Shown here one piece after another: positions 8,207-15,739 of a stretch of DNA of 29,827 nt. Each line of letters begins with the position of its first letter. The first letter of the stretch is position 1. Under the pieces are notes generated by a model. That model ran no database searches. It saw nothing but the letters and a program-made list of their open reading frames with translations, and was not told where the DNA came from. The stretch covers positions 1 through 29,827 of the forward strand of contig CAYUEV010000019.1 in NCBI GenBank assembly GCA_964443825.1, given 5' to 3'. Position numbers and translations under genes: made by a program. The DNA is from UBA1081 sp964443825. GTDB lineage: Bacteria; Bacillota; Clostridia; Oscillospirales; Acutalibacteraceae.

Positions 8207-8375
8207 ATTATGAAATTTTTNNNNNNNNNNNNNNNNNNNNNNNNNNNNNNNNNNNNNNNNNNNNNNNNNNNNNNNNNNNNNNNNNNNNNNNNNNNNNNNN
8301 NNNNNNNNNNNNNNNNNNNNACGGCGTAGTTATATCAATCCTTATTATCAATAAAGTTTAGATTATGAAATTTTT
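8166..8375. repeat. 55-bp direct repeat flanking the N gap
   Basis: Bases 8166-8220 and 8321-8375 are identical over 55 positions and lie directly on each side of the Ns. They contain the end of the K gene, its TAG stop and an ATG AAA TTT start. Identical contig ends of exactly 55 bases suggest that two contigs sharing a k-mer-sized overlap were scaffolded without being merged (inference). Confidence 0.9.
8221..8320. other. Assembly gap (100 Ns)
   Basis: Exactly 100 N characters between subunits K and F, the conventional filler for a gap of unknown size. Because both flanks repeat the same 55 bases, the true gap may be zero or even negative. Confidence 0.98.
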
Positions 8376-8411
8376 TCTTATTATCAATAAAGTTTAGATT
8401 ATGAAATTTTT
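8341..8411. repeat. 36-bp tandem repeat at the K/F junction
   Basis: A 35-base unit at 8341-8375 recurs at 8377-8411 (period 36). It is wholly inside the contig after the gap. Each unit holds the last codons of K, the TAG stop, ATT, then ATG AAA TTT. The period equals the distance between two CTTAT motifs, one near the end of K and one after the start of F, which is what a slippage or microhomology duplication would give. Confidence 0.85.
8365..8397 (+). other. Possible ten-codon minicistron between K and F
   Basis: The tandem repeat creates a short frame reading MKFFLIINKV then TAG. It begins 3 bases after a copy of the K stop and ends 3 bases before the ATG of subunit F, and its first six residues equal those of F. 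It might act only as a translated spacer. It could equally be an assembly error; see the findings. Confidence 0.3.
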
Positions 8412-8700
8412 CCTTATAACCGACAACCGCGACGCGGCTCTGGGGATGCGTTTGGCCGGTATAGAGTCTGAAATTATAGAAGATGGACGCTCGTGCGCCG
8501 AAAGCTTTGAGCGCGTCTTAAAGTCCGGCGACGTGGGGTTAATTCTCGTCACCGAAGGGCTTTACACAAAAAACGCCGACGATATCGACGAGATAAAAAG
8601 ATCGCGTTCAGCCCCTTTGATAACCGAAATTCCGGACGGTCCCGGCGGGTACGTTACCGACGCCATTACGAGATACGCGAACGAAAGCATGAACATTTAA
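8401..8700 (+). CDS. ntpG: V/A-type ATPase central stalk subunit F
   Basis: 99 residues, usual for this small Rossmann-like rotor subunit (NtpG in Enterococcus) that binds subunit D and modulates activity. The N-terminal strand MKFFLITD, the switch to DVGLILVTEGLY in the middle, and PLITEIPDG near the end are typical. No Shine-Dalgarno is visible; the start lies 3 bases after a TAG, so translation probably depends on ribosomes finishing the upstream frame. If the repeats around the gap are collapsed, the K stop and F start would be 3 bases apart. Confidence 0.9.
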   Translation: MKFFLITDNRDAALGMRLAGIESEIIEDGRSCAESFERVLKSGDVGLILVTEGLYTKNADDIDEIKRSRSAPLITEIPDGPGGYVTDAITRYANESMNI

Positions 8701-8716
8701 CTAACGGAGCGTAAAA

Positions 8717-9304
8717 ATGGAAACGAAAAACAGCGCTTTTTTAAGGACTATCAGCGACGCCTCAATAGAGAGGCGCGATAAGGCCGTGTCCGAAATGGAG
8801 AATTTAAGGCGGGAAAAATTAAAAGAGGCCGAAATTGAGGCTCAAAGACGTTACAGCGAGTATTTAGACGATCAGATTAAAAGCTTTACCCGTCTTGACG
8901 GCGTAGAGGAAGGCGGCAGAGCTTCTCTTACAAGAAGGAATATCGCCGAGAAGCGCGAACATATCGCGAAAAGCGTATTTTCGGAAGTATTAAATAAACT
9001 GGAAAAATTTACGAATACGAGCGAATATGAAAATTTCCTTATAAAAAGCGTAAAAAACATACTTTCCATAGCGGGGGAACGCGACGTTACAATCTATTTA
9101 AAGCCCCGCGATTTAAAATATAAAGACGCGATTGAGGCTTTATCAAAAAATATCTCGATGGAGCCTTGCCGGGAAATAAAAACGGGCGGCGTAAAGGCCT
9201 GCTGCCCCGAACTTTTGATAAATATTGACGACACTCTTGACGAGCGGCTGGCCGAGCAGGTCGAGTGGTTTTACGAAAAATCGGGATTGAGCGTAAATTA
9301 CTGA
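8717..9304 (+). CDS. ntpE: V/A-type ATPase peripheral stalk subunit E
   Basis: 195 residues, the expected size. The first 60 or so form a charged helix (ERRDKAVSEMENLRREKLKEAE) that pairs with the G/H subunit; the C-terminal part (about 100-195) has the mixed alpha/beta head of subunit E with the late GGVKACCPELLINIDDTLDERL segment, corresponding to the family's GGv-...-ngti.vdNTle.RL pattern. It anchors the stalk to the catalytic head. An ACGGAGCG ribosome site precedes the ATG; 16 bases separate it from F. Confidence 0.9.
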   Translation: METKNSAFLRTISDASIERRDKAVSEMENLRREKLKEAEIEAQRRYSEYLDDQIKSFTRLDGVEEGGRASLTRRNIAEKREHIAKSVFSEVLNKLEKFTNTSEYENFLIKSVKNILSIAGERDVTIYLKPRDLKYKDAIEALSKNISMEPCREIKTGGVKACCPELLINIDDTLDERLAEQVEWFYEKSGLSVNY

Positions 9305-9363
9305 TTCTTAACGGTTATCTCAATACTAAACTAATATAAAATCTAAAACGGAGCGCGACGGAT

Positions 9364-11115
9364 TTGTCTTATGTAAAAATATACGGAATAAACGGACCTG
9401 TTATCACCGTCAAGGGGAAGACCGACCTTAAAATGATGGAAATGGTCTATGTCGGTTCGTCTTCTCTCGCGGGGGAAGTCATTAAGATAACCGACGAGTT
9501 CACCACTATCCAGGTTTACGAAGATACCGAAGGGTTAAAGCGCGGCGAGGAGATAGCCCCTACGGGAAGCCCCATGTCGGCGGTTTTGGGTCCGGGGCTT
9601 TTAGGGAATATTTACGACGGAATAGAAAAGCCTTTGACCGCCATAGCGAAAGAGTCGGGCGTTTTTCTTCCGAAAGGCATGAGCGCCCCGTCCATAGACC
9701 CCGATAAAAAATGGAACACAAAAATCCTTATTAAAAAAGGCGACAAACTAAACGGCGGGGAGATTTTCGCCGAATGCCCCGAAACGCCCATTATAAAGCA
9801 TAAAATTTTGGTTCCGCCGGATATTTCGGGCGAGGCGATCTCAGTAAATCCCGACGGCGACTATAGAGTAAACGACACGATAGTAAAAATAAAAACTCCC
9901 AAGGGCGATATTAAAGACCTTACTTTATGTCAAAAGTGGCCTATAAGAACGCCCCGTCCCGCTAAAGAAAGACTTCCGATTTCCAAGCCCTTAATTACGG
10001 GGCAAAGAGTTATAGACGCCATGTTTCCGGTGGCTAAAGGCGGGTCCGCCGCCATCCCCGGCGGATTCGGAACGGGGAAAACGGTCACGCAGCATCAGCT
10101 TGCGAAATATTCTGACGCGGATATAATAGTGTACGTAGGGTGCGGCGAGCGCGGAAACGAAATGACCGACGCCCTAAACGAGTTTTCGAGCCTTACCGAC
10201 CCGAAAACGGGAAGACCTCTTCTTGAAAGAACTATCCTCATAGCCAATACGTCCAATATGCCCGTGGCGGCGAGAGAAGCGTCCATTTACACGGGGATAA
10301 CGCTGGCCGAGTATTACCGCGACATGGGTTACAGCGCGGCTTTAATGGCGGACTCCACCTCCCGTTGGGCGGAGGCTTTAAGGGAAATCTCGGGAAGACT
10401 TGAGGAAATGCCCGCCGACGAAGGTTATCCCGCGTATTTGCCTTCGAGACTTTCGGAGTTTTACGAGAGGGCGGGGTGTTTTGAAACGCTTTCGGGGGAC
10501 GAGGGCTCTATTACCTTAATAGGGGCCGTGTCGCCTCAAGGGGCTGATTTTTCGGAGCCGGTAACTCAAAACACAAAGCGTTTTACAAGGTGCTTTTGGG
10601 CTCTCGATAAGTCTCTGGCATACGCGAGACACTATCCCGCCATAAACTGGAACGACAGTTACAGCGAGTATATCCCCGACCTTACCCCCTGGTACAGGGA
10701 GAACGTCGCTCCCGATTTTGTGGATTGCAGAAACAGAATCGCCGCTTTGCTTTCGGAAGAGTCCAGGCTTATGGAAATAGTAAAGCTGATAGGAAGCGAG
10801 ATTCTCCCGGACGACCAAAAACTTACTCTCGAAACGGCGAGAGTTATAAGAATCGGTTTTCTTCAGCAAAACGCCATGAACGAAACCGACACGTACACTC
10901 CCATGTATAAGCACTATAAAATGATGAAAGCGATACTTTATCTTTACGATAAAGCGGGCGACGCTCTTAAAAAGCAGGCGTCTGTCGAAAAAATTCTCGC
11001 GACCGGTCTTTTTGACAAACTTGTCAGAATGAAGTATGATATACCTAACGACAATCCCGATAAAATAGACGACTACATTAAAGAAATCGACGCCGTTTTA
11101 GGCGGTTTAACTTGA
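9364..11115 (+). CDS. ntpA: V/A-type ATPase catalytic subunit A
   Basis: 583 residues, the normal length. Walker A GGFGTGKT at 233-240, the catalytic GERGNE at 261-266, SRWAEALREISGRL after Walker B, and the bulge domain typical of A subunits between about 110 and 200. It hydrolyses or makes ATP at the interface with B. The start is TTG: the family N-terminus (MSYVKIYGINGPV) begins there, the next Met is residue 24 inside the beta-barrel, and ACGGAG lies 10 bases upstream. No inactivating change is seen in the nucleotide site. Confidence 0.97.
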   Translation: MSYVKIYGINGPVITVKGKTDLKMMEMVYVGSSSLAGEVIKITDEFTTIQVYEDTEGLKRGEEIAPTGSPMSAVLGPGLLGNIYDGIEKPLTAIAKESGVFLPKGMSAPSIDPDKKWNTKILIKKGDKLNGGEIFAECPETPIIKHKILVPPDISGEAISVNPDGDYRVNDTIVKIKTPKGDIKDLTLCQKWPIRTPRPAKERLPISKPLITGQRVIDAMFPVAKGGSAAIPGGFGTGKTVTQHQLAKYSDADIIVYVGCGERGNEMTDALNEFSSLTDPKTGRPLLERTILIANTSNMPVAAREASIYTGITLAEYYRDMGYSAALMADSTSRWAEALREISGRLEEMPADEGYPAYLPSRLSEFYERAGCFETLSGDEGSITLIGAVSPQGADFSEPVTQNTKRFTRCFWALDKSLAYARHYPAINWNDSYSEYIPDLTPWYRENVAPDFVDCRNRIAALLSEESRLMEIVKLIGSEILPDDQKLTLETARVIRIGFLQQNAMNETDTYTPMYKHYKMMKAILYLYDKAGDALKKQASVEKILATGLFDKLVRMKYDIPNDNPDKIDDYIKEIDAVLGGLT

Positions 11116-11140
11116 CTTTACTTGAATCGGGGAAGAGCAA

Positions 11141-12511
11141 ATGAAAATAGAACATACGGGACTCAGCGAAATAAGCGGGTCGCTAGTTATATTGGAAAAC
11201 GCTTTCGACGCTTTTAACGAGGAGATGGCGACTCTTATACTTGAAAACGGCGAAGAGCGTTCCGGCAGAGTCGTTATGATAGAGGGCGATAAGGCCGTCG
11301 TGCAGGTATTTGAGGGCGCTAAGGGCATGTCCGCTAAAAACACGAGGACTGTTTTTAGCGGAAGACCCATGAGAATGGCTCTCTCGCCCGAAATAATAGG
11401 AAGGGTTTTCGACGGTCTCGGAAGACCCATAGATTCCTTAGGGGAAGTTTACCCGGTCGTAAGAAGAAATATTAACGGCAGCGCTATTAACCCCGTTAAA
11501 AGAGTCTACCCTAAAAATTACATTAAAACGGGAATATCCTCAATAGACGCTTTAGTCACCCTTATAAGAGGGCAGAAACTGCCGATTTTTTCAGGCTCCG
11601 GCATGAAGCATAATGAACTGGCGGCGCAAATAGTAAAGCAGGCGAGCGCCGGAGGGGACGAGGATTTCGCCATAGTGTTCGCCGCCATGGGCGTTAAAAA
11701 CGACGTCGCCGACTACTTTAAAAAATCGTTCAGCGAGGCGGGCGTTATGAACCGCGTCACGATGTTTTTAAATCTCTCCAACGATCCCATAATCGAGAGA
11801 ATCATCACCCCCAAGTGCGCTCTGTGCGCCGCGGAGTACCTCGCTTTCGATTTAAATATGAACATCCTCGTAATACTCACCGATATGACTTCATACTGCG
11901 AGGCGTTAAGGGAGTTTAGCTCCGGCAAAGGCGAAATCCCCGGCAGAAAGGGCTACCCCGGTTATCTTTATTCGGATCTCGCGTCGATTTACGAAAGGGC
12001 GGGAATCGTCGAAGGCTCTAAAGGCTCCGTTACGCAAATCCCCATATTAACCATGCCGGGCGACGATATAACGCACCCAATCCCCGACCTTACGGGCTTT
12101 ATAACCGAGGGGCAGATAGTCCTGGACAGGACGCTTGAAACGGAAGGCGTTTATCCCGCCGTAAGCGTTCTTATGTCGCTTTCCCGCCTTATGAAAGACG
12201 GCATAGGGAAGGGCTTTACAAGAGAAGACCACAAAGCCTTGTCGGATCAGCTTTTCGCGTCTTACGCCCAGGTTCAAGACGCTAGGTCTTTAGCGTCCGT
12301 TATAGGAGAGGACGAACTCTCCGAAAACGATAAACTTCTGCTGCTTTTCGGCAAGGAATTTGAAAAAGAATTTTTAAATCAGGGCGAAAACGAAAACAGG
12401 ACGATAGACGAAACATTAGATTTGGGCTGGAAGATTTTGTCGATACTTCCTAAAGAGTCCTTAGACAGAATAGACGCGGAAACTCTTAATAAACGCTATA
12501 TAAACCATTAA
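11141..12511 (+). CDS. ntpB: V/A-type ATPase non-catalytic subunit B
   Basis: 456 residues. The P-loop region reads FSGSGMKHNEL (about 150-160), without the GKT of a catalytic site, which is normal for B. PGRKGYPGYLYSDLASIYERAG follows in the nucleotide-binding domain. Alternates with A in the hexameric head. Start ATG with GGGGAAGAG upstream, 25 bases after A. Confidence 0.96.
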   Translation: MKIEHTGLSEISGSLVILENAFDAFNEEMATLILENGEERSGRVVMIEGDKAVVQVFEGAKGMSAKNTRTVFSGRPMRMALSPEIIGRVFDGLGRPIDSLGEVYPVVRRNINGSAINPVKRVYPKNYIKTGISSIDALVTLIRGQKLPIFSGSGMKHNELAAQIVKQASAGGDEDFAIVFAAMGVKNDVADYFKKSFSEAGVMNRVTMFLNLSNDPIIERIITPKCALCAAEYLAFDLNMNILVILTDMTSYCEALREFSSGKGEIPGRKGYPGYLYSDLASIYERAGIVEGSKGSVTQIPILTMPGDDITHPIPDLTGFITEGQIVLDRTLETEGVYPAVSVLMSLSRLMKDGIGKGFTREDHKALSDQLFASYAQVQDARSLASVIGEDELSENDKLLLLFGKEFEKEFLNQGENENRTIDETLDLGWKILSILPKESLDRIDAETLNKRYINH

Positions 12512-12533
12512 ATATATAAGGAAAAGTCAGAGT

Positions 12534-13142
12534 ATGTCTCAGAACGTTTTCCCGACGAAGAACAACTTAATTAACGCTAAAAAATCACTAAAATTGGCGC
12601 GCACGGGGTACGACCTTATGGATCGCAAGAGGAGTATTCTAGTTCGCGAAATGATGACTTTAATAGACGACGCTAAAGAGATCAGCGTTAAAATCGGCGA
12701 AGTTTACGACGACGCTTACAAGTCCCTTGAAAGAGCTTATATCGAGATGGGGGACTGCGGGAGCGCCGCGTCCTGCGTTCCCGTCGACAACGGGCTTAGC
12801 ATCGGCGAAAGAAGCGTTATGGGTACTTCTCTCCCTACGGTTTCTCACGAAAAGACGAAACTTAAACTTTATTACTCTTTCGCGAGCACGTCCGCGTCCT
12901 TAGACGAAGCTTACGAAAAATTCAACGCCGCCAAAGAACTCACGGTAAAGCTCGGCGAAATAGAAAACTCGGTTTGCCGTCTGGCCGACGCGGTTAAAAA
13001 AACGAGAAAGAGAACGAACGCCTTGGGGAATATTATGATTCCCAAATACGAAAAAACGATAAAATACATTACCGAGGCTCTTGAGGAAAAGGACAGAGAA
13101 GAGTTTTCGAGGCTGAAAGTTATAAAATCGAGCGCGAAATAG
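12534..13142 (+). CDS. ntpD: V/A-type ATPase central axle subunit D
   Basis: 202 residues. It has the opening motif FPTKNNLINAKKSLKLARTGYDLMDRK of subunit D with TK.NL and L.LA..G..LL.rKR, flanked by two long helices that form the rotating axle inside the A3B3 head. The C-terminal helix carries RTNALGNIMIPKYEKTIKYI, matching the R.NALe.i.iP....ti.yI signature. ATG with AAGGA upstream. It is the last ATPase gene, but only 19 bases separate it from the next gene and no terminator intervenes. Confidence 0.94.
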   Translation: MSQNVFPTKNNLINAKKSLKLARTGYDLMDRKRSILVREMMTLIDDAKEISVKIGEVYDDAYKSLERAYIEMGDCGSAASCVPVDNGLSIGERSVMGTSLPTVSHEKTKLKLYYSFASTSASLDEAYEKFNAAKELTVKLGEIENSVCRLADAVKKTRKRTNALGNIMIPKYEKTIKYITEALEEKDREEFSRLKVIKSSAK

Positions 13143-13161
13143 ATAAAGGCAGGAGAAAGTT

Positions 13162-14352
13162 ATGGAATATAAATTTTCAAAAAGAATTTCAAATTTAAAG
13201 CCGTCCGCGATAAGGGAAATTTTAAAGGCGACGCAGGAAAGCGGCGTAATTCCCTTTGCCGCCGGCAACCCTTCCCCCGACGCTTTTCCTATTGACGAAA
13301 TTAAAGAAATCGCGAACGACGTTTTGGAGAAAGACCCCGTTACGGCTCTTCAGTACGGCGTGTCGGAGGGTTACGCTCCCCTTATAAAGACGCTTAAAAA
13401 ATACGTTAAAGAGAGATACGACAGTATATCCGAAAACGACGAGCTTATAGTGACCTCAGGCGCCCAGCAGGTAATAGATCTTGCTTCCAAGGCTCTTTTA
13501 AACGAGGACGACGCGGTTATCAGCGAAAGCCCCTCTTTTATAGGCGCTTTAAATACTTTCCGCTCTTATAAAGGGAATTTGGCGGGCGTTCCTCTTCTAA
13601 GCGACGGCATGGATATAAACGTCCTTGAAAACGTCTTAAAAACCGAGAAAAACGCGAAATTCATTTACACAATCCCAAATTATCAAAATCCGTCGGGGGT
13701 TACTACGTCGCTTGAAAAAAGAAAGGCTATATACTCCATGGCTAAAAAATACGGCGTTATGATACTTGAGGACAACCCTTACGGCGAACTCCGCTGTCAG
13801 GGGGAGGAGCTGCCGACTATCAAATCAATGGATACGGACGGAATTGTAATTTACTCGGGTTCGTTTTCTAAAATTCTCTCTCCCGGTCTTAGAATAGGCT
13901 ATACGGTAGCCCCTAAGGAGGTTATAGCCAAGATGACCGTCGGGAAGCAAAGTTCCGACGTTCACACGCCCGTTCTTATTCAGATGATAGTAAACGAGTG
14001 GATGAACAATTACGACGTAGACGGTCATATACTTAAAATAAGAGAAATATACAAAAAGAAGCTTGATCTTATGTGTTCTCTTATAGATCGTTATTTAGGG
14101 GATTTTGTAAGTTACGTAAAGCCTATGGGAGGTCTTTTTATCTGGTGTGAACTTCCGTCTTACGTAGATATGATGGAATTTTGCAGAACGGCCGCCGACA
14201 ATAAAGTCGCGGTAGTTCCGGGATCCGCTTTTATGATGAGCCCGGACGACAAAACTCAGTGCATAAGGCTCAACTTCTCCACTCCCACCGACGACGAAAT
14301 CGTAAAAGGCATGGAAATATTAGGGAAAGTCAAACAAAAATTTATTAAGTAA
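13162..14352 (+). CDS. PLP-dependent aminotransferase, fold type I (LysN/2-aminoadipate type)
   Basis: 396-residue cytoplasmic class I/II aminotransferase. PLP-binding K237 lies in SGSFSKILSPGLRIGY, with the D204-Y207 pair in LEDNPYGELR and the substrate-carboxylate arginine in the C-terminal CIRLNFST. This resembles the catalytic half of MocR regulators and stand-alone 2-aminoadipate/aromatic/branched-chain aminotransferases, but no winged-helix domain is present. Substrate cannot be read from the sequence. Ribosome site GGCAGGAG precedes the ATG; the gene sits between ATPase subunit D and trpS in what looks like one transcript. Confidence 0.88.
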   Translation: MEYKFSKRISNLKPSAIREILKATQESGVIPFAAGNPSPDAFPIDEIKEIANDVLEKDPVTALQYGVSEGYAPLIKTLKKYVKERYDSISENDELIVTSGAQQVIDLASKALLNEDDAVISESPSFIGALNTFRSYKGNLAGVPLLSDGMDINVLENVLKTEKNAKFIYTIPNYQNPSGVTTSLEKRKAIYSMAKKYGVMILEDNPYGELRCQGEELPTIKSMDTDGIVIYSGSFSKILSPGLRIGYTVAPKEVIAKMTVGKQSSDVHTPVLIQMIVNEWMNNYDVDGHILKIREIYKKKLDLMCSLIDRYLGDFVSYVKPMGGLFIWCELPSYVDMMEFCRTAADNKVAVVPGSAFMMSPDDKTQCIRLNFSTPTDDEIVKGMEILGKVKQKFIK

Positions 14353-14365
14353 GCGAGCGTTAAAA

Positions 14366-15361
14366 ATGGAAAACAATAAAAAGACCGTTTTAAGTTTAAT
14401 ACAGCCCACCGGGACGCCAACTCTCGGAAATTATTTGGGAGCCTTAAAAAACTGGGTCGCCGCGTCTTACCGGTATGATTGCTTTTTCGGCGAGGCCGAT
14501 CTTCACGCCATAACCGTGAGGACGGATCCGAAAGAGTTTAACAACAGGCGCTTGGAGCTTTTCGCGATTTTGATCGCGATGGGTTTAGACCCCGGCAGAA
14601 GCGTAATATTCTGCCAAAGTCACGTTCCGGCGCACGCTCAATTACAGTGGCTTTTGAACTGCTACACTCAGTTCGGCGAAGCGTCTAGAATGACTCAATT
14701 TAAAGATAAGGCGAAAAAACACCTTGACAACGTAAATTTAGGGCTTTTTAATTACCCCGTTCTTATGGCCGCCGATATACTTATTTACGACGCGGATTAC
14801 GTGCCCGTAGGAGAGGATCAAAGGCAGCATTTAGAGCTTACCCGCAACATAGCGAACCGTGTAAACGGTATTTACGGCGACGTTTTTAAAGTTCCCGAGC
14901 CGTTAATCGGCGAAAAAGGCGCCAAGATTATGTCGCTTACGGATCCCACCAAGAAAATGAGCAAGTCGGACTCCAATCCCAAAGGATATATCCTTGTGAC
15001 GGACTCCCCGGACGTCATAGCCAAAAAGATAAAAAGCGCCGTGACGGATTCCGAAGCGAGCGTATACTACAGCGAAAATAAACCGGGCGTCGCGAATTTA
15101 ATGGAAATTTACTCCGTTTGCACAAAAAAGAGCTATACCGAAATCACAGACGAGTTCGCGGGCAAAGGTTACGGCGACTTTAAATCAGCCGCGGCGGAGG
15201 TCGTAATAGAAGAATTAAGACCGTTAAGAGAAGAGTATCAAAGACTGATTAAAGATAAAGAATATCTCTCCGCCTGCGCTAAAAAAGGCGCGGAGAAAGC
15301 GAGCGAAACCGCCGACAGAACGGTAAAGAGATTTATGGACAAGATAGGCTTTTGGTTTTAA
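14366..15361 (+). CDS. trpS: Tryptophan-tRNA ligase
   Basis: 331 residues, the usual length for a class Ic synthetase that charges tRNA-Trp. The HIGH-equivalent lies in PTGTPTLGNYLGAL (14-27), the KMSKS signature at 197-201 (TKKMSKSD), and the ATP/amino-acid pocket motif PVLMAADILIYDADYVPVG (131-149) is intact. No T-box leader can be present since the gene lies 13 bases after the aminotransferase. Full-length and apparently functional. Confidence 0.96.
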   Translation: MENNKKTVLSLIQPTGTPTLGNYLGALKNWVAASYRYDCFFGEADLHAITVRTDPKEFNNRRLELFAILIAMGLDPGRSVIFCQSHVPAHAQLQWLLNCYTQFGEASRMTQFKDKAKKHLDNVNLGLFNYPVLMAADILIYDADYVPVGEDQRQHLELTRNIANRVNGIYGDVFKVPEPLIGEKGAKIMSLTDPTKKMSKSDSNPKGYILVTDSPDVIAKKIKSAVTDSEASVYYSENKPGVANLMEIYSVCTKKSYTEITDEFAGKGYGDFKSAAAEVVIEELRPLREEYQRLIKDKEYLSACAKKGAEKASETADRTVKRFMDKIGFWF

Positions 15362-15400
15362 ATAAAACTTTAGGCGCGTTTTTAAAGGCGAGGTAAAATT

Positions 15401-15739
15401 ATGGACGACTGTTTATTTTGTAAAATCGCAAAGGGCGAAATTCCATCGGAAAAAGTCTATGAAGACGATGTTTGTTTAGCTTTTAAGGATATTTCCCCCG
15501 TAGCCCCTTTTCATGTTCTCGTAATACCGAAAGAGCACATAGGCGGGGCGGGAGATATAAACTCCTCCAACAGTTCGGTCGCGGCTCATATTTTTGAGGT
15601 TATCGCGAAAATCACAAAAGAAAAGGGTCAAGACAGTTTTAGAGTAGTGTCCAACTGCGGCGAGCGGGCGGGGCAGTCCGTAAAGCACCTTCATTTTCAC
15701 GTCCTCGCCGGCAGAGATTTAACCTGGCCTCCGGGCTGA
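15401..15739 (+). CDS. HIT-family purine nucleoside phosphoramidase (HinT-like)
   Basis: 112 residues. HIT motif HLHFH at 96-100 with nucleophile H98, a CxxC pair (C4, C7) at the start as in many bacterial Hint proteins, and the C-terminal WPPG tail. Family members hydrolyse AMP-amine phosphoramidates. GCGAGG ribosome site. Its TGA stop overlaps the comEC start by one base (TGATG), so comEC translation is probably coupled to it. Confidence 0.93.
   Translation: MDDCLFCKIAKGEIPSEKVYEDDVCLAFKDISPVAPFHVLVIPKEHIGGAGDINSSNSSVAAHIFEVIAKITKEKGQDSFRVVSNCGERAGQSVKHLHFHVLAGRDLTWPPG

Noticed and set aside
8166..8411. Repeats around the gap as a CRISPR array
   Set aside because: Units are directly adjacent without spacers, contain gene ends, and no cas genes are present.
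10516..10914. Open frame of 132 codons on the - strand inside ATPase subunit A
   Set aside because: Overlaps a highly conserved catalytic gene completely and has no recognisable motif.
13162..14352. MocR-type transcription regulator
   Set aside because: Only the aminotransferase half is present; there is no winged-helix domain in the frame or directly upstream.
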